Source of the DNA: Sipunculus nudus
Taxonomy: Eukaryota; Annelida; Sipuncula; Golfingiida; Sipunculidae
Direction of reading: 5' to 3'
DNA: 64,000 nucleotides
Assembly (NCBI GenBank): GCA_026874595.1
Contig: CM049311.1
Span: 46,257,676 to 46,321,675, forward strand
Part shown: one piece after another, positions 33,722 to 44,355 of the stretch
How the letters are laid out: every line of letters begins with the position of its first letter
How positions within the stretch are numbered: the first letter of the stretch is position 1
Notes under the pieces: model-generated
Told to the model about the DNA's origin: nothing
What the model saw: only the letters and a program-made list of their open reading frames with translations
Database searches by the model: none
Made by a program: the position numbers and the translations under genes

Positions 33722-34151
33722 TCATAAACATCTCGATAAGCAATCAGCAAGTACATTGTCTTTCCCTTTAATGTGTCTGATTTCAAGATTGTAATCCTGT
33801 AAAAACAAACTCCTCAACAATCTTTGATTTTTACATTTTAACTTGTTCATGAACGTGAGGGGATTGTGATCACCGAAGACAATGATAGGCTTGACTGATG
33901 AAGTAACATGAACTTCAAAATGTTGCAATGCCAAAATCAAAACCAAACATTCTTTTTAAAAAAAAGGAGTAGTTTTTCTGGTTTGCATTAAACTTTCTTG
34001 AAAAATAACTAATTGGATGATCTATTCCATCCTTGCTTTCTTGTAACAACACAGCACCAGCAGCAGTATCACTAGCATCTACAGCTAACTTAAAAGGTAC
34101 AGAAAAGTCTGGAGCTACCAAAACTGGTGAGATCTGCAGAATCGCTTTCAA
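33722..34151 (-). pseudogene. Gypsy RNase H
   Basis: VAPDFSVPFKLAVDASDTAA (catalytic Asp), PISYFSRKFNANQKNYS, then after a frameshift at a T/A run (33950-33965) IIVFGDHNPLTFMNKLKCKN, LFLQDYNLEIRHIKGKDNVL and ADCLSRCL with a stop at 33722. The ADxLSR end is the classic gypsy RNase H terminus, and nothing coding follows before the LTR. Confidence 0.9.
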
Positions 34152-34230
34152 ATTCTGAAATGCATTTTCGCACTAAACATTCCATACAAACTTTTGTCCC
34201 TTCTTTAACAAATTAGTCAAAGGTTCAGGT

Positions 34231-35134
34231 TCAGCAGAAAATTTTTGACAAAACTTCCTTCCTGTAAAATCCAACCATACCAAGAAAACGCATTATTTGC
34301 TTTTTGTTTTCTGGTCTAGGAAATGCAGGAATAGCACTTATTTTAGCATCAACAGATTTTAATAGACCCTGCCCTACAATATGACCCACAAATGTTTCTT
34401 GTGCATGACTTAACTCTGATTTTACTAAGTTGATGGTCAGACGTGCTTCACTGAGTCTTTTGAAGAGGTCGCGAAGAATTTGCAGATGTTTCTCCCAGGT
34501 GTCGCTGTACAGGATAAGGTCATCAATATATGTGTCGCAGCCCCGAATGTCCTTGACAACCATATGGATGAGGCGTTGAAACGCGGCTGGCGAGTTCTTC
34601 ATGCCAAACGGCATAACTTTATACTGGTGCAGTCCTTGCGGGGGTTACGAATGCGGACACTTCTTTCGCTCGTTCTGTCAGCGGAACTTGCCAGAATCCT
34701 TTAAGCAAGTCGAACTTGGAGACATATCTGGAGCTACAGACTGTATCAATACAATCATCGATCCTCGGAATCGGGAACGTGTCAGTCTTGGTGACAGAGT
34801 TCAGTTTTCGATAATCTGTGACCATACGGTAACTTCCATCAGGTTCTGGCACAAGAATACGTGGCGAAGTCCAGTTACTGTTTCTCTGTTTAATCAAATC
34901 ATTGTCCAGCAAATATTGAACCTCATCTTGTAGATACTTTTGCTTTCCGGGATTCAGTCTATAAGGATGCTGCTTCACTGCGCTTGCATCGCCAACATCG
35001 ACGTCATGGCACAATATGTTAGTTCGTGTTGGAATGTCACTAAACAAATGTTCATAATTCCGCAGCAGGTTCTTGAGGTCTTGTTGTTGTTGTGCGGTAA
35101 GGTGTGACAGTCTGGCATTCAGGTTGTTAAGCAT
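34231..35134 (-). pseudogene. Gypsy reverse transcriptase
   Basis: It starts MLNNLNARLSHLTAQQQQDL, continues with the pre-RT VDVGDASAVKQHPYRLNPGK, WTSPRILVPEPDGSYRMVTD, PRIDDCIDTVCSSRYVSKFD (first catalytic Asp) and LLKGFWQVPLTERAKEVSAF. After a frame change near 34615 it gives MPFGMKNSPAAFQRLIHMVV, the catalytic TYIDDLILYSDTWEKH, FVGHIVGQGLL and MRFLGMVGFYR. YIDD and FLGMVGFYR are typical of Ty3/gypsy. It lies downstream of integrase on the coding strand. Confidence 0.95.
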
Positions 35135-35642
35135 ATCTGAGTTTTTTAGTGGTACTGTTCCACACTGAATGTCTACATCACACTTACAATCAATATCTAC
35201 TTAAACTGGGTCAGGGTCAGTGTTAAAACAATTTACAGCAGTAACATTATGTACGTCTGATGTATGTGCTATTTCTGTCATAATATGGTTTCCACATGTT
35301 AACATAACACAATTGTTTTTTCTTACGCCTATCTGGTGTTATCAGTATGTAATTTAAATCACTGACTTTCTTGTCAACAATGTAAGGACCAAAAACCTAG
35401 CTTGCAGAGGTCTGCCAAGGATGGGAATTAAGGCAAGGACCTTTTCACCAGGCTCAAACGTCCTACTTACAGTGTGCTTGTCATATTTTGTTTTCATTTT
35501 ACTTCGTGCAGATTTTATTATGACTTTACAATCTCACAAGCATTGTGTAGTTTAGTGCGAATGTCTGAGACATACTGCAACAAACTAAAAGAATCGGGAT
35601 TTTCACACAAGAGTTTTTCTCACACAAGAGAGTGACAAAAAA

Positions 35643-36640
35643 CTAGTTCAAAGGGACGGAAACCCAAGGACTCTTGAAACGATTTTCTGACAGCAAACAG
35701 CAACAGGTGGATTCCCTCATCCCAGTCTTTCTTTGTGTCATAACAATAAGTCCTGATGATTTTTTTATTGTCTGGAGAAAACGCTCGAGGGCGTCCTGAC
35801 TTTTAGGATGGTATGTCGAAGAGCTGTACTGTTTTATACCTAGCTCAAGCATAACTTGCTTGAATAAGCCAGACATAAAATTAGACCCTTGGTCAGACTG
35901 GACGGATTTTGGTAATCCAGAAGTTGTAAAAAAAAAACTTGGTCAGAGCCTTCACAACACTTTTTTGCGCAATGGTATAGCCTCAGGGACTCTGGTAGAT
36001 GCGCACATAATTGTCACCAAGTATTCATGTCCAGATTTCGTTTTCGGCAGTGGTCGAACACAATCATCAATAATCCTATTAAATGGTTCCTCGAAAGCAG
36101 GAATAGGCCTTAGTGGGCTTCAGGAGGATCATGATTGGGCCTGCCCACAATCTGGCATGTATGGCATTAATTACAATACTGTACAACATCTGTCCTGAGG
36201 TTAGGCCAATAGAAAGGTGTAATAACTTTCTGATAAGTTTTATTTATACCTAAATGGCCAGATAAAGGAGCCTCATGTGCCAGGCTTAGAATTTCATTGC
36301 GAAAGCTTTTGAGCACTTCTATTTGATGTTTGATGGCCCACTCACCATCAGCGCATACGTCAGGTGGTCGCCATTTACACATAAGCACTCCATTTTTGAC
36401 ATAGAAACAAACTGGGTTCTGTGACAGTTCATCTTTAGAAATTGCCCTGGGAAACAAACATGAAATATCAGGGTCCTCATGCTGTTCCGCGGTAAGTTCT
36501 GACCTTAAAACTGCTGCATCCTGTACGGCCGCGTCGTTAGACGAGTCAATAGTGACTCCAAGAGTGTTATTATCTGGACCATTATCCTCATGAGTGTTTT
36601 TCTTGGCCATAGATCTAGTTACAGCACATGAAGGATACAA
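35643..36640 (-). pseudogene. Gypsy integrase, located upstream of RT
   Basis: An acidic linker (MAKKNTHEDNGPDNN) leads to the H2C2 zinc-binding domain (ILSLAHEAPLSGHLGINKTY, PFYWPNLRTDVVQYC, then CHTCQ). The core follows across frameshifts: IIDDCVRPLPKTKSGHEYLV (about 36080), SDQGSNFMSGLFKQVMLELG (about 35870) and YHPKSQDALERF with the catalytic Glu (about 35800). The frame breaks up after about 35700 in a region describing WDEGIHLLLFAVR-like peptides typical of the integrase C-terminal part. All three catalytic acids are visible. Confidence 0.9.
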
Positions 36641-36673
36641 ACCTGGAATTTCCTGACTTTCAGGATCAGTGTC

Positions 36674-36990
36674 CTAATCAATTGACGGCTTTCCTGTCAC
36701 TCTTGGTACAGGCTGTACTTTGTAACCTGCAACATCATTGCCTAGCAGCAACTGAATTCCCTTAAAAGGTAAAGTAGTTCTTATGCCCACAGTTATATTC
36801 CCAGAAATCAAATCTGACTTTAAATGTATACTCTGAAGCGGACCTGAAGTGTGCTTGTCTGAAAACACACCATTAACAAGTGCATGTGCAATGGTAAAAG
36901 ACCTATTAGAAAATGGCAAAGTGTTTGCTAACATGAGAGTTAGACCTGAACCAGTTTCCCCCCAAATTCTAATATGAGTATAGAATCTGA
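36674..36990 (-). pseudogene. Gypsy aspartic protease, active-site Asp replaced
   Basis: The frame reads IRIWGETGSGLTLMLANTLP, then LQSIHLKSDLISGNITVGIR and GIQLLLGNDVAGYKVQPVPR. The layout (flap, then LLGNDVAG) is that of a retropepsin of the Gmr1 or related type. The expected DTG reads ETG, so the catalytic Asp is lost in this copy or sequence. Confidence 0.6.
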
Positions 36991-37588
36991 AAAATCACTT
37001 GAAAGTGATCCAAAACCATCATGTATGAATGACTCAAATAACTTCATTTTAGAGACAGGAGAGGAATCTACTACCTCAGTTTCATCAAACAAAGAACTGA
37101 CACTGATAGTGTCAGGCATAAACTCCTTTTCAGAGTCATTAAAGGAATCTACATCCTTTTTACCATCATACTTTTCATGGGAGTCAACAGAGGAATTTTC
37201 CTCAGCAGAAACAATCTTCTGTTTGTCATAAGAGGACCTGGCCTCATTTGAAATACTCTCGCAAGAGTCATAAAAGGACTTAGCCTTATTTAAAGGATAC
37301 TCCTCGCAGGAGTCTTGAAAGGACCTAGCCTTATTAAATTCCTCGCAGGAATCACCTGAGGTTTTTTATCCCGCAAGCTACGGATTCTTTTTTGGAGTCA
37401 GACGGCACGTTGGCCTCCGTAGCATCGAACTCTTTATTAGAGTACATAAAGGAGTTGTACCCTTTATTTACATGAAAAGAGCTTGGCTCTTGTACTATGC
37501 TATGCGTACATGTTGAAACAAAACCAGAAGGTTTACCATTTGGTTTATTTGCAAGTTTTCAGCATTCAGATTTTAGATGACCTTCCCC
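36991..37588 (-). pseudogene. Linker between gag and protease, repeat-rich
   Basis: No intact frame. It contains short degenerate repeats around CTCGCAGGAGTC...AAAGGACCTAGCCTTATT (37255-37350). In gypsy elements of this layout this is the gag C-terminal or linker region. A long plus-strand frame here (36974-37231) is antisense shadow. Confidence 0.45.
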
Positions 37589-38380
37589 TTAAGCAGTAAT
37601 TACAGATTTTCTTTGAAAATGTCTGGCCTTGGTTGGATTAGACACAGTGGACGTGGACTGAGGTGTAGCAATGGACATTGCTGAACTATCAGGACTACTA
37701 GCACTTGGTGACTGCGCCTTAAACTTCTGTTGACCATATTGATTTACATTCTTGTTCGTGAATGACTGGTTTGATTTGCTAGTAAAGGACGTTTTGTGTG
37801 TCAATGAAAAATCATCAGCTATTTGAGCAGCAATGTCAAGTATTTCAGGACTTTTCTCATCCAGAAAATTTTTAACATCTGCGTTAATGCAGCGCTAATA
37901 TTCATCGAAGAAAAATCAACTGGCGTATTATTTGTCATAATCTTTCATTACATTTTTAGAACTACACCAGCGATCAAACAACTGCTCTTTTGTCCTAGCA
38001 AATTCGACATAGGTCTGTTCTTTGCGCTTTCCCAATTTCTGAATTTCTGGCGGTAAGCCTCCGGAACTTACTCAAAACCTTTTAGGATTAACCGTTTAAC
38101 CTGGTCATAGTCAGCAGCGGCTTCTACTGAAAGCTCTGTATAAATTTCTCTGGCCTTGCCTGTCAATACACTTTGTAATAGCATAGTCCAATTTTCCTTA
38201 GGACATTTAAAATTTTCAGCTATTTTCTCAAAGTATAAGAAATATTTATCAACCTGTTTTTCTTGAAAAGGTGGGATCAGTCTGATGTGTTTAGTAACAA
38301 CAAAACTGTGAGTTGGGGCAGCACGTAGACTATGTTCTAGTTTGCCCAGGAGCAATGTGGGCCGTAGATTTAATAAACTC
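37589..38380 (-). pseudogene. Gypsy gag remnant
   Basis: It begins inside the capsid (LRAAPTHSFVVTKHIRLIPP, FQEKQVDKYFLYFEKIAENF, WTMLLQSVLTGKAREIYTEL, KRLILKGFE). It then continues in other frames with RTKEQLFDRW-like text (about 37990) and a Ser/Thr-rich, basic part (FTSKSNQSFTNKNVNQYGQQ). The VDKYFxxFEKIAxxxxWPxxxWxxLLQ-type block is common to invertebrate gypsy gag proteins. The N-terminus is cut off at 38380. Confidence 0.7.
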
Positions 38381-38382
38381 TA

Positions 38383-39669
38383 ACGAGTCGTACTCTTGTG
38401 GATCTGATTCTGCGCAGTGTGGCGCCCGGTGTTCAGGCCGCCGTCCTAATCCACTATGACAGTGTGGCGCCCGGTGTTCAGGTTGCGTCCTCATCCACTA
38501 TGACAGTGTGGCGCCCGGTGTTCAGGCCGCCGTCCTCATCCACAGCTCAATGAAAGAGAAGCTGACGCACTTTAGCAGTGAGCTAACACCTATATATCTT
38601 GGCTTTGACAAAAAGAAGGTTTACCTCAAGGGACTCAAAAGATATTCAAGTTGATTAGTGGATGTTAGGAAAGAGCAATTTTATTTAAATCCATTTCAAG
38701 TACATTGTCCAACATATATATATATAAATGTTAAATTAAACTGAAAATTGAGGCATTTGTCACTTTAATACCGTCAGCCCACTGCAACGAGGCAGGTCGG
38801 GGAAATTCGATGACTCAAGTCCACGGCACTGACTTCGTGTACATTTACCTTACTGCGCGAGGTGGCGCTGAGCTATATGGAGAGGGCTGAACAGAAGTAT
38901 ATTTGATAAGTCATCCGAAATTGAAAGATAAATGGATCATGTTTCCCTGCCCCGGCTTAATAATGGAATGAGCCGACTGATATATAAGCCCTGTACATTA
39001 AGAAATTTTTAAGCCCCGATCCAGATCCAAGGCCTGAAAGGAGTACCGACTTTGGACACCATGGTAACTGTCGTAACTTTGTAGCTATTTTCGTGCCTAC
39101 CAATTATCACAAAAGTATTATTGCTGAATTTCAATGAAATTCCAAACCGTGTTTGGTCTAAATACATTTATGCAAGATTAGGCTTGGGTCCAGATTAGCT
39201 TAAGCCCAGTCACCTGCTATTATTGGAAAATAATGTATATATGCTACTTTTGATCTGAGTTTAATACTGTTTCCTGACATCAACGTGCATTTCTTATTCT
39301 CTCGATGTTGTCCAGTTCACTAGGTGGAGAGTTGGTAAACATTATGAATATAAATAAACAGGTAACCAAATGAAAAAAAATATATATCTTAAGAACTCTC
39401 CATATTGAAGGATATCAAATCTTAAGTTCAGTTTCCATGCATGTTATTGGGGTGTGGATCATTAAGGTGACTTAAGCCCAGGGGCATATGTGTTTCACCA
39501 TGTTAAACATTATGACGTCATAACTGTAACAATGGTATTAGGCCCCAACTTTGCTTAAGTCCAGTATAATGTTATTGCAACAGGCCCAAGATCGAAAAAG
39601 GGACCATGTTTAGCAGCAATCAGTAACACAGTGCGCAGAATCCGACTCAAAGAGTACGACTCTGCTCGT
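38383..39669. mobile_element. TA-flanked TIR element, 1287 bp, non-autonomous
   Basis: The left end ACGAGTCGTACTCTTGTGG is the imperfect inverted repeat of the right end, which reads GAATCCGACTCAAAGAGTAC before GACTCTGCTCGT. About 40 bp pair, apart from a 4-base insertion. TA flanks both ends (38381-38382 and 39670-39671). No open frame is recognised. A GC-rich tandem repeat sits just inside the left end. It lies at the truncated 5' end of the gypsy element. Confidence 0.7.
38418..38545. repeat. Three tandem 45-bp GC-rich units
   Basis: Three units start CAGTGTGGCGCCCGGTGTTC and end ATCCACTATGA (the last is partial). They are near-identical. Confidence 0.9.
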
Positions 39670-39892
39670 TAAGGTTCGTGGGCGTCACAATCGGACCTCA
39701 CAATGCAATGCGGCTTCTAAATACAAAGATGGCGCAGATATACATGTAGGAAAGAGGGTAATGTAGTTCGTTCACATACGTTGGATATGATTTGTTTTAA
39801 GGCAAGTTACATAAGCGGGTGTTTTTGTGGTAACTATTTCACGGAATAAGTAATATTTTGCAAGCATGTGCATTTAAACAGAAAAAAAATCC

Positions 39893-40171
39893 TTAAAATT
39901 TAACAAATTTTGATTCTAAATTTTGACAGTTGAGACAAGTAGTCCCGGCTATCACACAATACCCAAAGGAAGCAGTTCCTTTTGAGTAGAACGACCTCTT
40001 GCAGGTGCATGCGGTTCCTCCTTCCATAAACACACACTGGCTATGTGAGACCTTGACGGTAACTGCACGATATCGTCGGTTGGGCACATTTCCGCAATAG
40101 GCCCCATACAGAAAGCGATTTATGGTAATGCCTCGGGCGCTCTCCCAAACAGCATTACCTGGATGATTTGG
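39893..40171 (-). CDS. Small cysteine-rich protein or exon, unknown family
   Basis: The minus-strand frame is open from 40171 to TAA at 39893. It reads NAVWESARGITINRFLYGAY, CGNVPNRRYRAV, VSHSQCVFMEGGTACTCKRS, FYSKGTASFGYC, VIAGTTCLNCQNLES. Seven cysteines occur in about 60 residues (YC, QC, CTC, YC, TCLNC), with basic and aromatic residues between them, as in secreted disulfide-rich peptides. No ATG lies at the start and a CAG precedes codon Gly at about 40161, so it may be a last exon. A TAG closes the frame upstream. It lies about 600 bp upstream of the lectin gene and runs away from it. I do not recognise the family. Confidence 0.4.
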   Translation of the reverse strand, partial: PNHPGNAVWESARGITINRFLYGAYCGNVPNRRYRAVTVKVSHSQCVFMEGGTACTCKRSFYSKGTASFGYCVIAGTTCLNCQNLESKFVKF

Positions 40172-40779
40172 CTACGATGGACACGGCCGTGAGGAATGAA
40201 TATTTTATGTATTGCCAGAATAATGTCACTTTTGTATGGGTTAACTGTAGTTGTGAACATAACAATTTGGTTCCTCGTTATTAACCCGGTTTTTTTTTAT
40301 TATTTCGAATCGAAAAATATTAACACGGCTCTTAGGCAGAGGGCTTCACTTTGTTGTATTATTGATTACATCAGGTAAGCGCCAATGCCCCCCCCCCCCC
40401 CCCTTCGGCTCCATTACGGCACATCTGTTGTGTACAGTAAATATCGGTAAGAAGCAGTCAATATCCGCAGTCATTCCGCAGGCTCTCACGCATGGCGATC
40501 GACCTGATACGACGTGCTTCATAAAACGGCCTGCCAACAAACCACAGATACCTGTAAACAAGGGTGCCACCGGGAAATTATACACCCTGAACTACCTGGA
40601 AATAGTCGATGAGCGACCTTCAATGACTGATCAATTTACTTTACTATGTAAACCGTCACTGCTTCGCTAAATCATACAATCTTGTAGTTTTAAGGTCCAA
40701 GGAGTGCTACAGGATTCATACCCTAAGTATTTAATGTGAAGGCTGCGTGGTCACGAAGGAACCAGGACTGCTGCTTGCG
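40172..40779. other. Divergent intergenic region upstream of the lectin gene
   Basis: It contains a 16-base C-run at 40388-40403 and no convincing TATA box. The promoter and 5' UTR of the plus-strand gene should lie here but cannot be pinned down. Confidence 0.4.
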
Positions 40780-40846
40780 ATGTGGAGGCCAGTGTTATGT
40801 GTCAGTTTTATTGGTTTCTTGCTAACCTTTGCCAGGCAGTCACAAG
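40780..40846 (+). CDS. Lectin gene exon 1: signal peptide
   Basis: ATG 40780 opens MWRPVLCVSFIGFLLTFARQ, a short basic start and a hydrophobic core, then SQ and a phase-1 donor CAAG|GTAAGT (40846). Joined to exon 2 it gives SQ-AFPPVLGD, a plausible signal-peptidase region. The start is chosen because it gives the signal sequence and matches exon 2 phase. Confidence 0.8.
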
Positions 40847-41327
40847 GTAAGTTGACATGAAAATAGGTGATATACAAGTAACGAATTTATTTGCAAGGCC
40901 AAATAAACAAGTACCGTATTTAATTAAGATGGCCAAAAAACAAGTAGAGTATTTAATATACAAGACCAGTGCACTCCTTTAACTCAGAATGTATAATACA
41001 GAGGAAGAAATTTGGAAGACAAAAAGAGGGGTCCAAGACTGAGTAAAAAGTTTCACAGATCCTGATCGAATGTTAAAACAGCTTATATCTGTTAATAACT
41101 GGCCTAAGAGATTGCATGCAGTTAAGGACAGTGTGAACATTTATGATATCTATCATTCATATAAGGCTTATATTTTGCATATTTGTTAATTATAATAATA
41201 ATGAAAGTGAGTGTAGTAATATGTATAATAAATACATATTTCTCGCCGCAAGAAAAGCTCTTGATCCTTTTCTGAGCTGGTATTCTGAAAAATCATGCGA
41301 AGCTCAAACACAATCCCTCCTCCCCCC

Positions 41328-41362
<35 letters not shown>

Positions 41363-44288
41363 CCCTCTCTTTGACATATACACGTATTTTACTCTGAGCA
41401 CTTATTCTGACCTGATTTCAATCACGGTCGACTGCACATGGCTACTCTAAGTGATAATCAATAACCCGTGGCCCAGATGAATACAAGGCACTTCTGACTT
41501 ATCATCCACACACGTGTGTAAGCAGTGTGTAATGGTTTTCTGGTGCACTGACATCAACCAGCAAACAGTAGAACAATGAACGACGAGGATTTATTCAGTA
41601 ATCCACATACCGTGGTTGGCTTTGTATTGTTTCGAATTCGCGATAATATGCCTTTCTCGAATATCAAAAATTCGAAAGCCTTCGCGAACAAGGCGTCCCA
41701 TTAACAATGGTGAACAGTCATCTATCATGTGTATTCTGTTTATCAAGTAACCTTGGTTCACCGTTGTTTGAGATTATAAAGATGTTATAAACTTTTCAGG
41801 AGATATAAAACGTGCTTTCCATTAGCATTATCCCTTGCACACTGCTGGAGCGTGTTGTCGTATATATATATATTGATCACACGAGTATTCTATGGATGCC
41901 AGCTGTCATAATCCGTCACTGACCTTAACTGCCCTCTTCTATAATCAGGTAAACCATCGGGAAACAGTTGTCCTGTCAGGCCAGAGTATACCAACTGTAT
42001 ACCGTAAGGTTTATTAATTTGTACCACAAATGGAAATCACTTATTATGTGTTAGTGAATTATACTTTATTTTTTGTGGTACCAAATGTTCCGTAAAGCCA
42101 AAATATCATTGTTTACTTCAAAGTTTTCATGTCCCTTCCCAAATTATTACATGGATAGACAAAACTATCCTTCAGTTCATTCCTTGTCAATGTCGGTTTT
42201 CGTTGATCATAGTGATGTTGGAAAGGTAAATACAAGAATTATTGATTTATTCTTCTTCTTCAATGACTTATGTTTCCCCTCCCATGGGGGAAATATAGTG
42301 TTTGGTCTGTCGTCGTCGCCGTTCTTTGTATCATTTTTTTGTGAACATAATAACTTTTGAAATACTCAATAATTTTTATGAAATTTAGATTGTTTCTACC
42401 CATATCTGGAAAGAGTTCAAAACCTATTTATCTTGCCCTGGATGTTCAAGATCAAATCAGCGGAATTATTGCACATTGTTTCTACGATTTCTTGTGTATG
42501 TTTTGAAATCTGAAGCACTAAGTTCTCGAATATGGTGGAAAACTGGTGACCTTGACCTTCATCATCAGGGTCAAATCAGCAGAAATCTCCTTATTATATT
42601 GAACACTTAAACTTAAAAAAAACTGTTTATATTTTGGTGAAACTTGATTCATGAATTGTTTTTAACAAACACTCAGATGAATTCAAAAACTAATGACCTT
42701 GACCTTCATCAAGGTAAAAATCTTCGGAAATCTAAGATTTTTGTGAACCCCAAAATTTTGAAGTATTTTATATTTTCCCTCAAATTTGGCACTGGGAGGC
42801 AATACATTGCAAAAACAAACTCTTTCTAGTTTTAAAATGCAGTTATGAACAAAAGACACCTATCATGAGTGTTTGACGGTCAAACATGTTTTTTCGCGAG
42901 CGCACACATATTCTGTTATATATGTATGTCAATTCGCATAGCGACCAATATTTAATCCTGTCAAAGTGTATTTTAACCAACAACATGATATATGACTCTT
43001 CAGATATATTATTTATAAAGAATAACATTCCAGTGACCTTCATTTATAAATGCGACAGTTTAATGTCACGTAATGAGGAAAACAGGTGCCTGGAAACCCT
43101 GGTCTCATCGGTCTCCCAAACCAGTCGGTCTCCCTTTTTTTAATCATAATATCATTTGACATATGTTTTTCTGACAAAAATACCACCGAATTGATGGTTA
43201 TAACCACAGTTAATCTTTGATGATATGCTTCTACAGACAGGCATACATTTAAGGTTTGACCTAAACCTTAGTTCCGAGCTCGTACATGTACCCCCCCCCC
43301 CATATTTGCCAGACATAGCCGTACAGGCTTATTATTCAAGGTAATAAATTCTTTCTTATTTTCAAGCTACATAGCCCCGACATCCCTATTACTGTTCACA
43401 TGAGGGTATGCGGGGAGGGTAGTTTTAAACCTGAGCGTTGGTGGTTAGGTGCGGGGGGGGGGGGGGGGGGGCACATCTCTTAGAAGCGCTATATTAAGAT
43501 ATGTCCTGTGGGGAGTCGTTACAACTTGATAAAATCCGCCAATTTTTTAACCTCTTTTTATGTCACAACTGCACACGAAATGTGACACAGTATTATTACC
43601 ATGAGTGTGTGGTGAATCTAGTTTTCATGTTCTATAACGACACATACAAAATGGTGAAAACCTTGAATAATAAGGTTAATGTATTAACCTTAATTGGATT
43701 ATCGACCACACACATTAATAACGTCATGATTGCCATGAATCTCAAACAATCAGCTAGGTGTCTGTCCTGATAGATTAGTAATTCCATATCGACGGATATC
43801 ACGCAAACTGTACAGTGCAAGTGGGTTAGACAGAGGAAATCTGCCCAGGGGCATCGTTGGCCGGGAAATTGTCTGCAGTACCAGCAACCTTGTATCGATT
43901 AAAGACAAGCACTACTGTGTGAAGCAGTTAATGAGACATATCTCCCCATCACATTCATGTAAATAGCTTCGGTAGATGTTTTATCAAATATTTCAGGTAT
44001 GACAAAGTGTACACAACATCGGATTATGAGATTGTGTATGTATGCATAGACATACACGTTTATAAACGTGAGAGAAATTCACACATGTTGTTTATATGTG
44101 ATGCACAAATCAAGTACGTGTAAATAATCTTCACCGCCAGCACGTATATATGCCATATCAAGGCTGCTTACGCCACTAAGGATACAACTGGTAAACTAAA
44201 AATACAGCTATAGTGCATTTCATAATTTGTTGTTTGTTTTAGTTTACACAAACGAATTATTGGGAGCCTTTCGTATAAACGTTGCGAT

Positions 44289-44355
<67 letters not shown>

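Larger units (their letters stand above)
32751..38380 (-). mobile_element. Ty3/gypsy element with integrase upstream of RT (Gmr1-like), 5' end missing
   Basis: On the minus strand the order is gag fragments (38355-37589), protease (about 36990-36674), integrase (36640-35643), reverse transcriptase (35134-34231), RNase H (34151-33722), polypurine tract (33591-33602), 3' LTR (33590-32751). RNase H ends about 120 bp before the polypurine tract, leaving no room for a downstream integrase, so this is not the usual gypsy order. From memory, Gmr1-type elements of deuterostomes share this copia-like order. The 5' LTR and gag start are absent; the sequence ends at the TA next to the element at 38383. 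Confidence 0.85.

Noticed and set aside
36974-37231. Ser/Glu-rich plus-strand frame of 85 residues
   Set aside because: It is antisense to the gypsy gag-protease linker; composition comes from the repeat there.
38418-38440. TGGCGCCCGGTGTTC as a retroviral-type primer binding site
   Set aside because: It is on the wrong strand for the gypsy element, repeated three times, and lies inside the TIR element.
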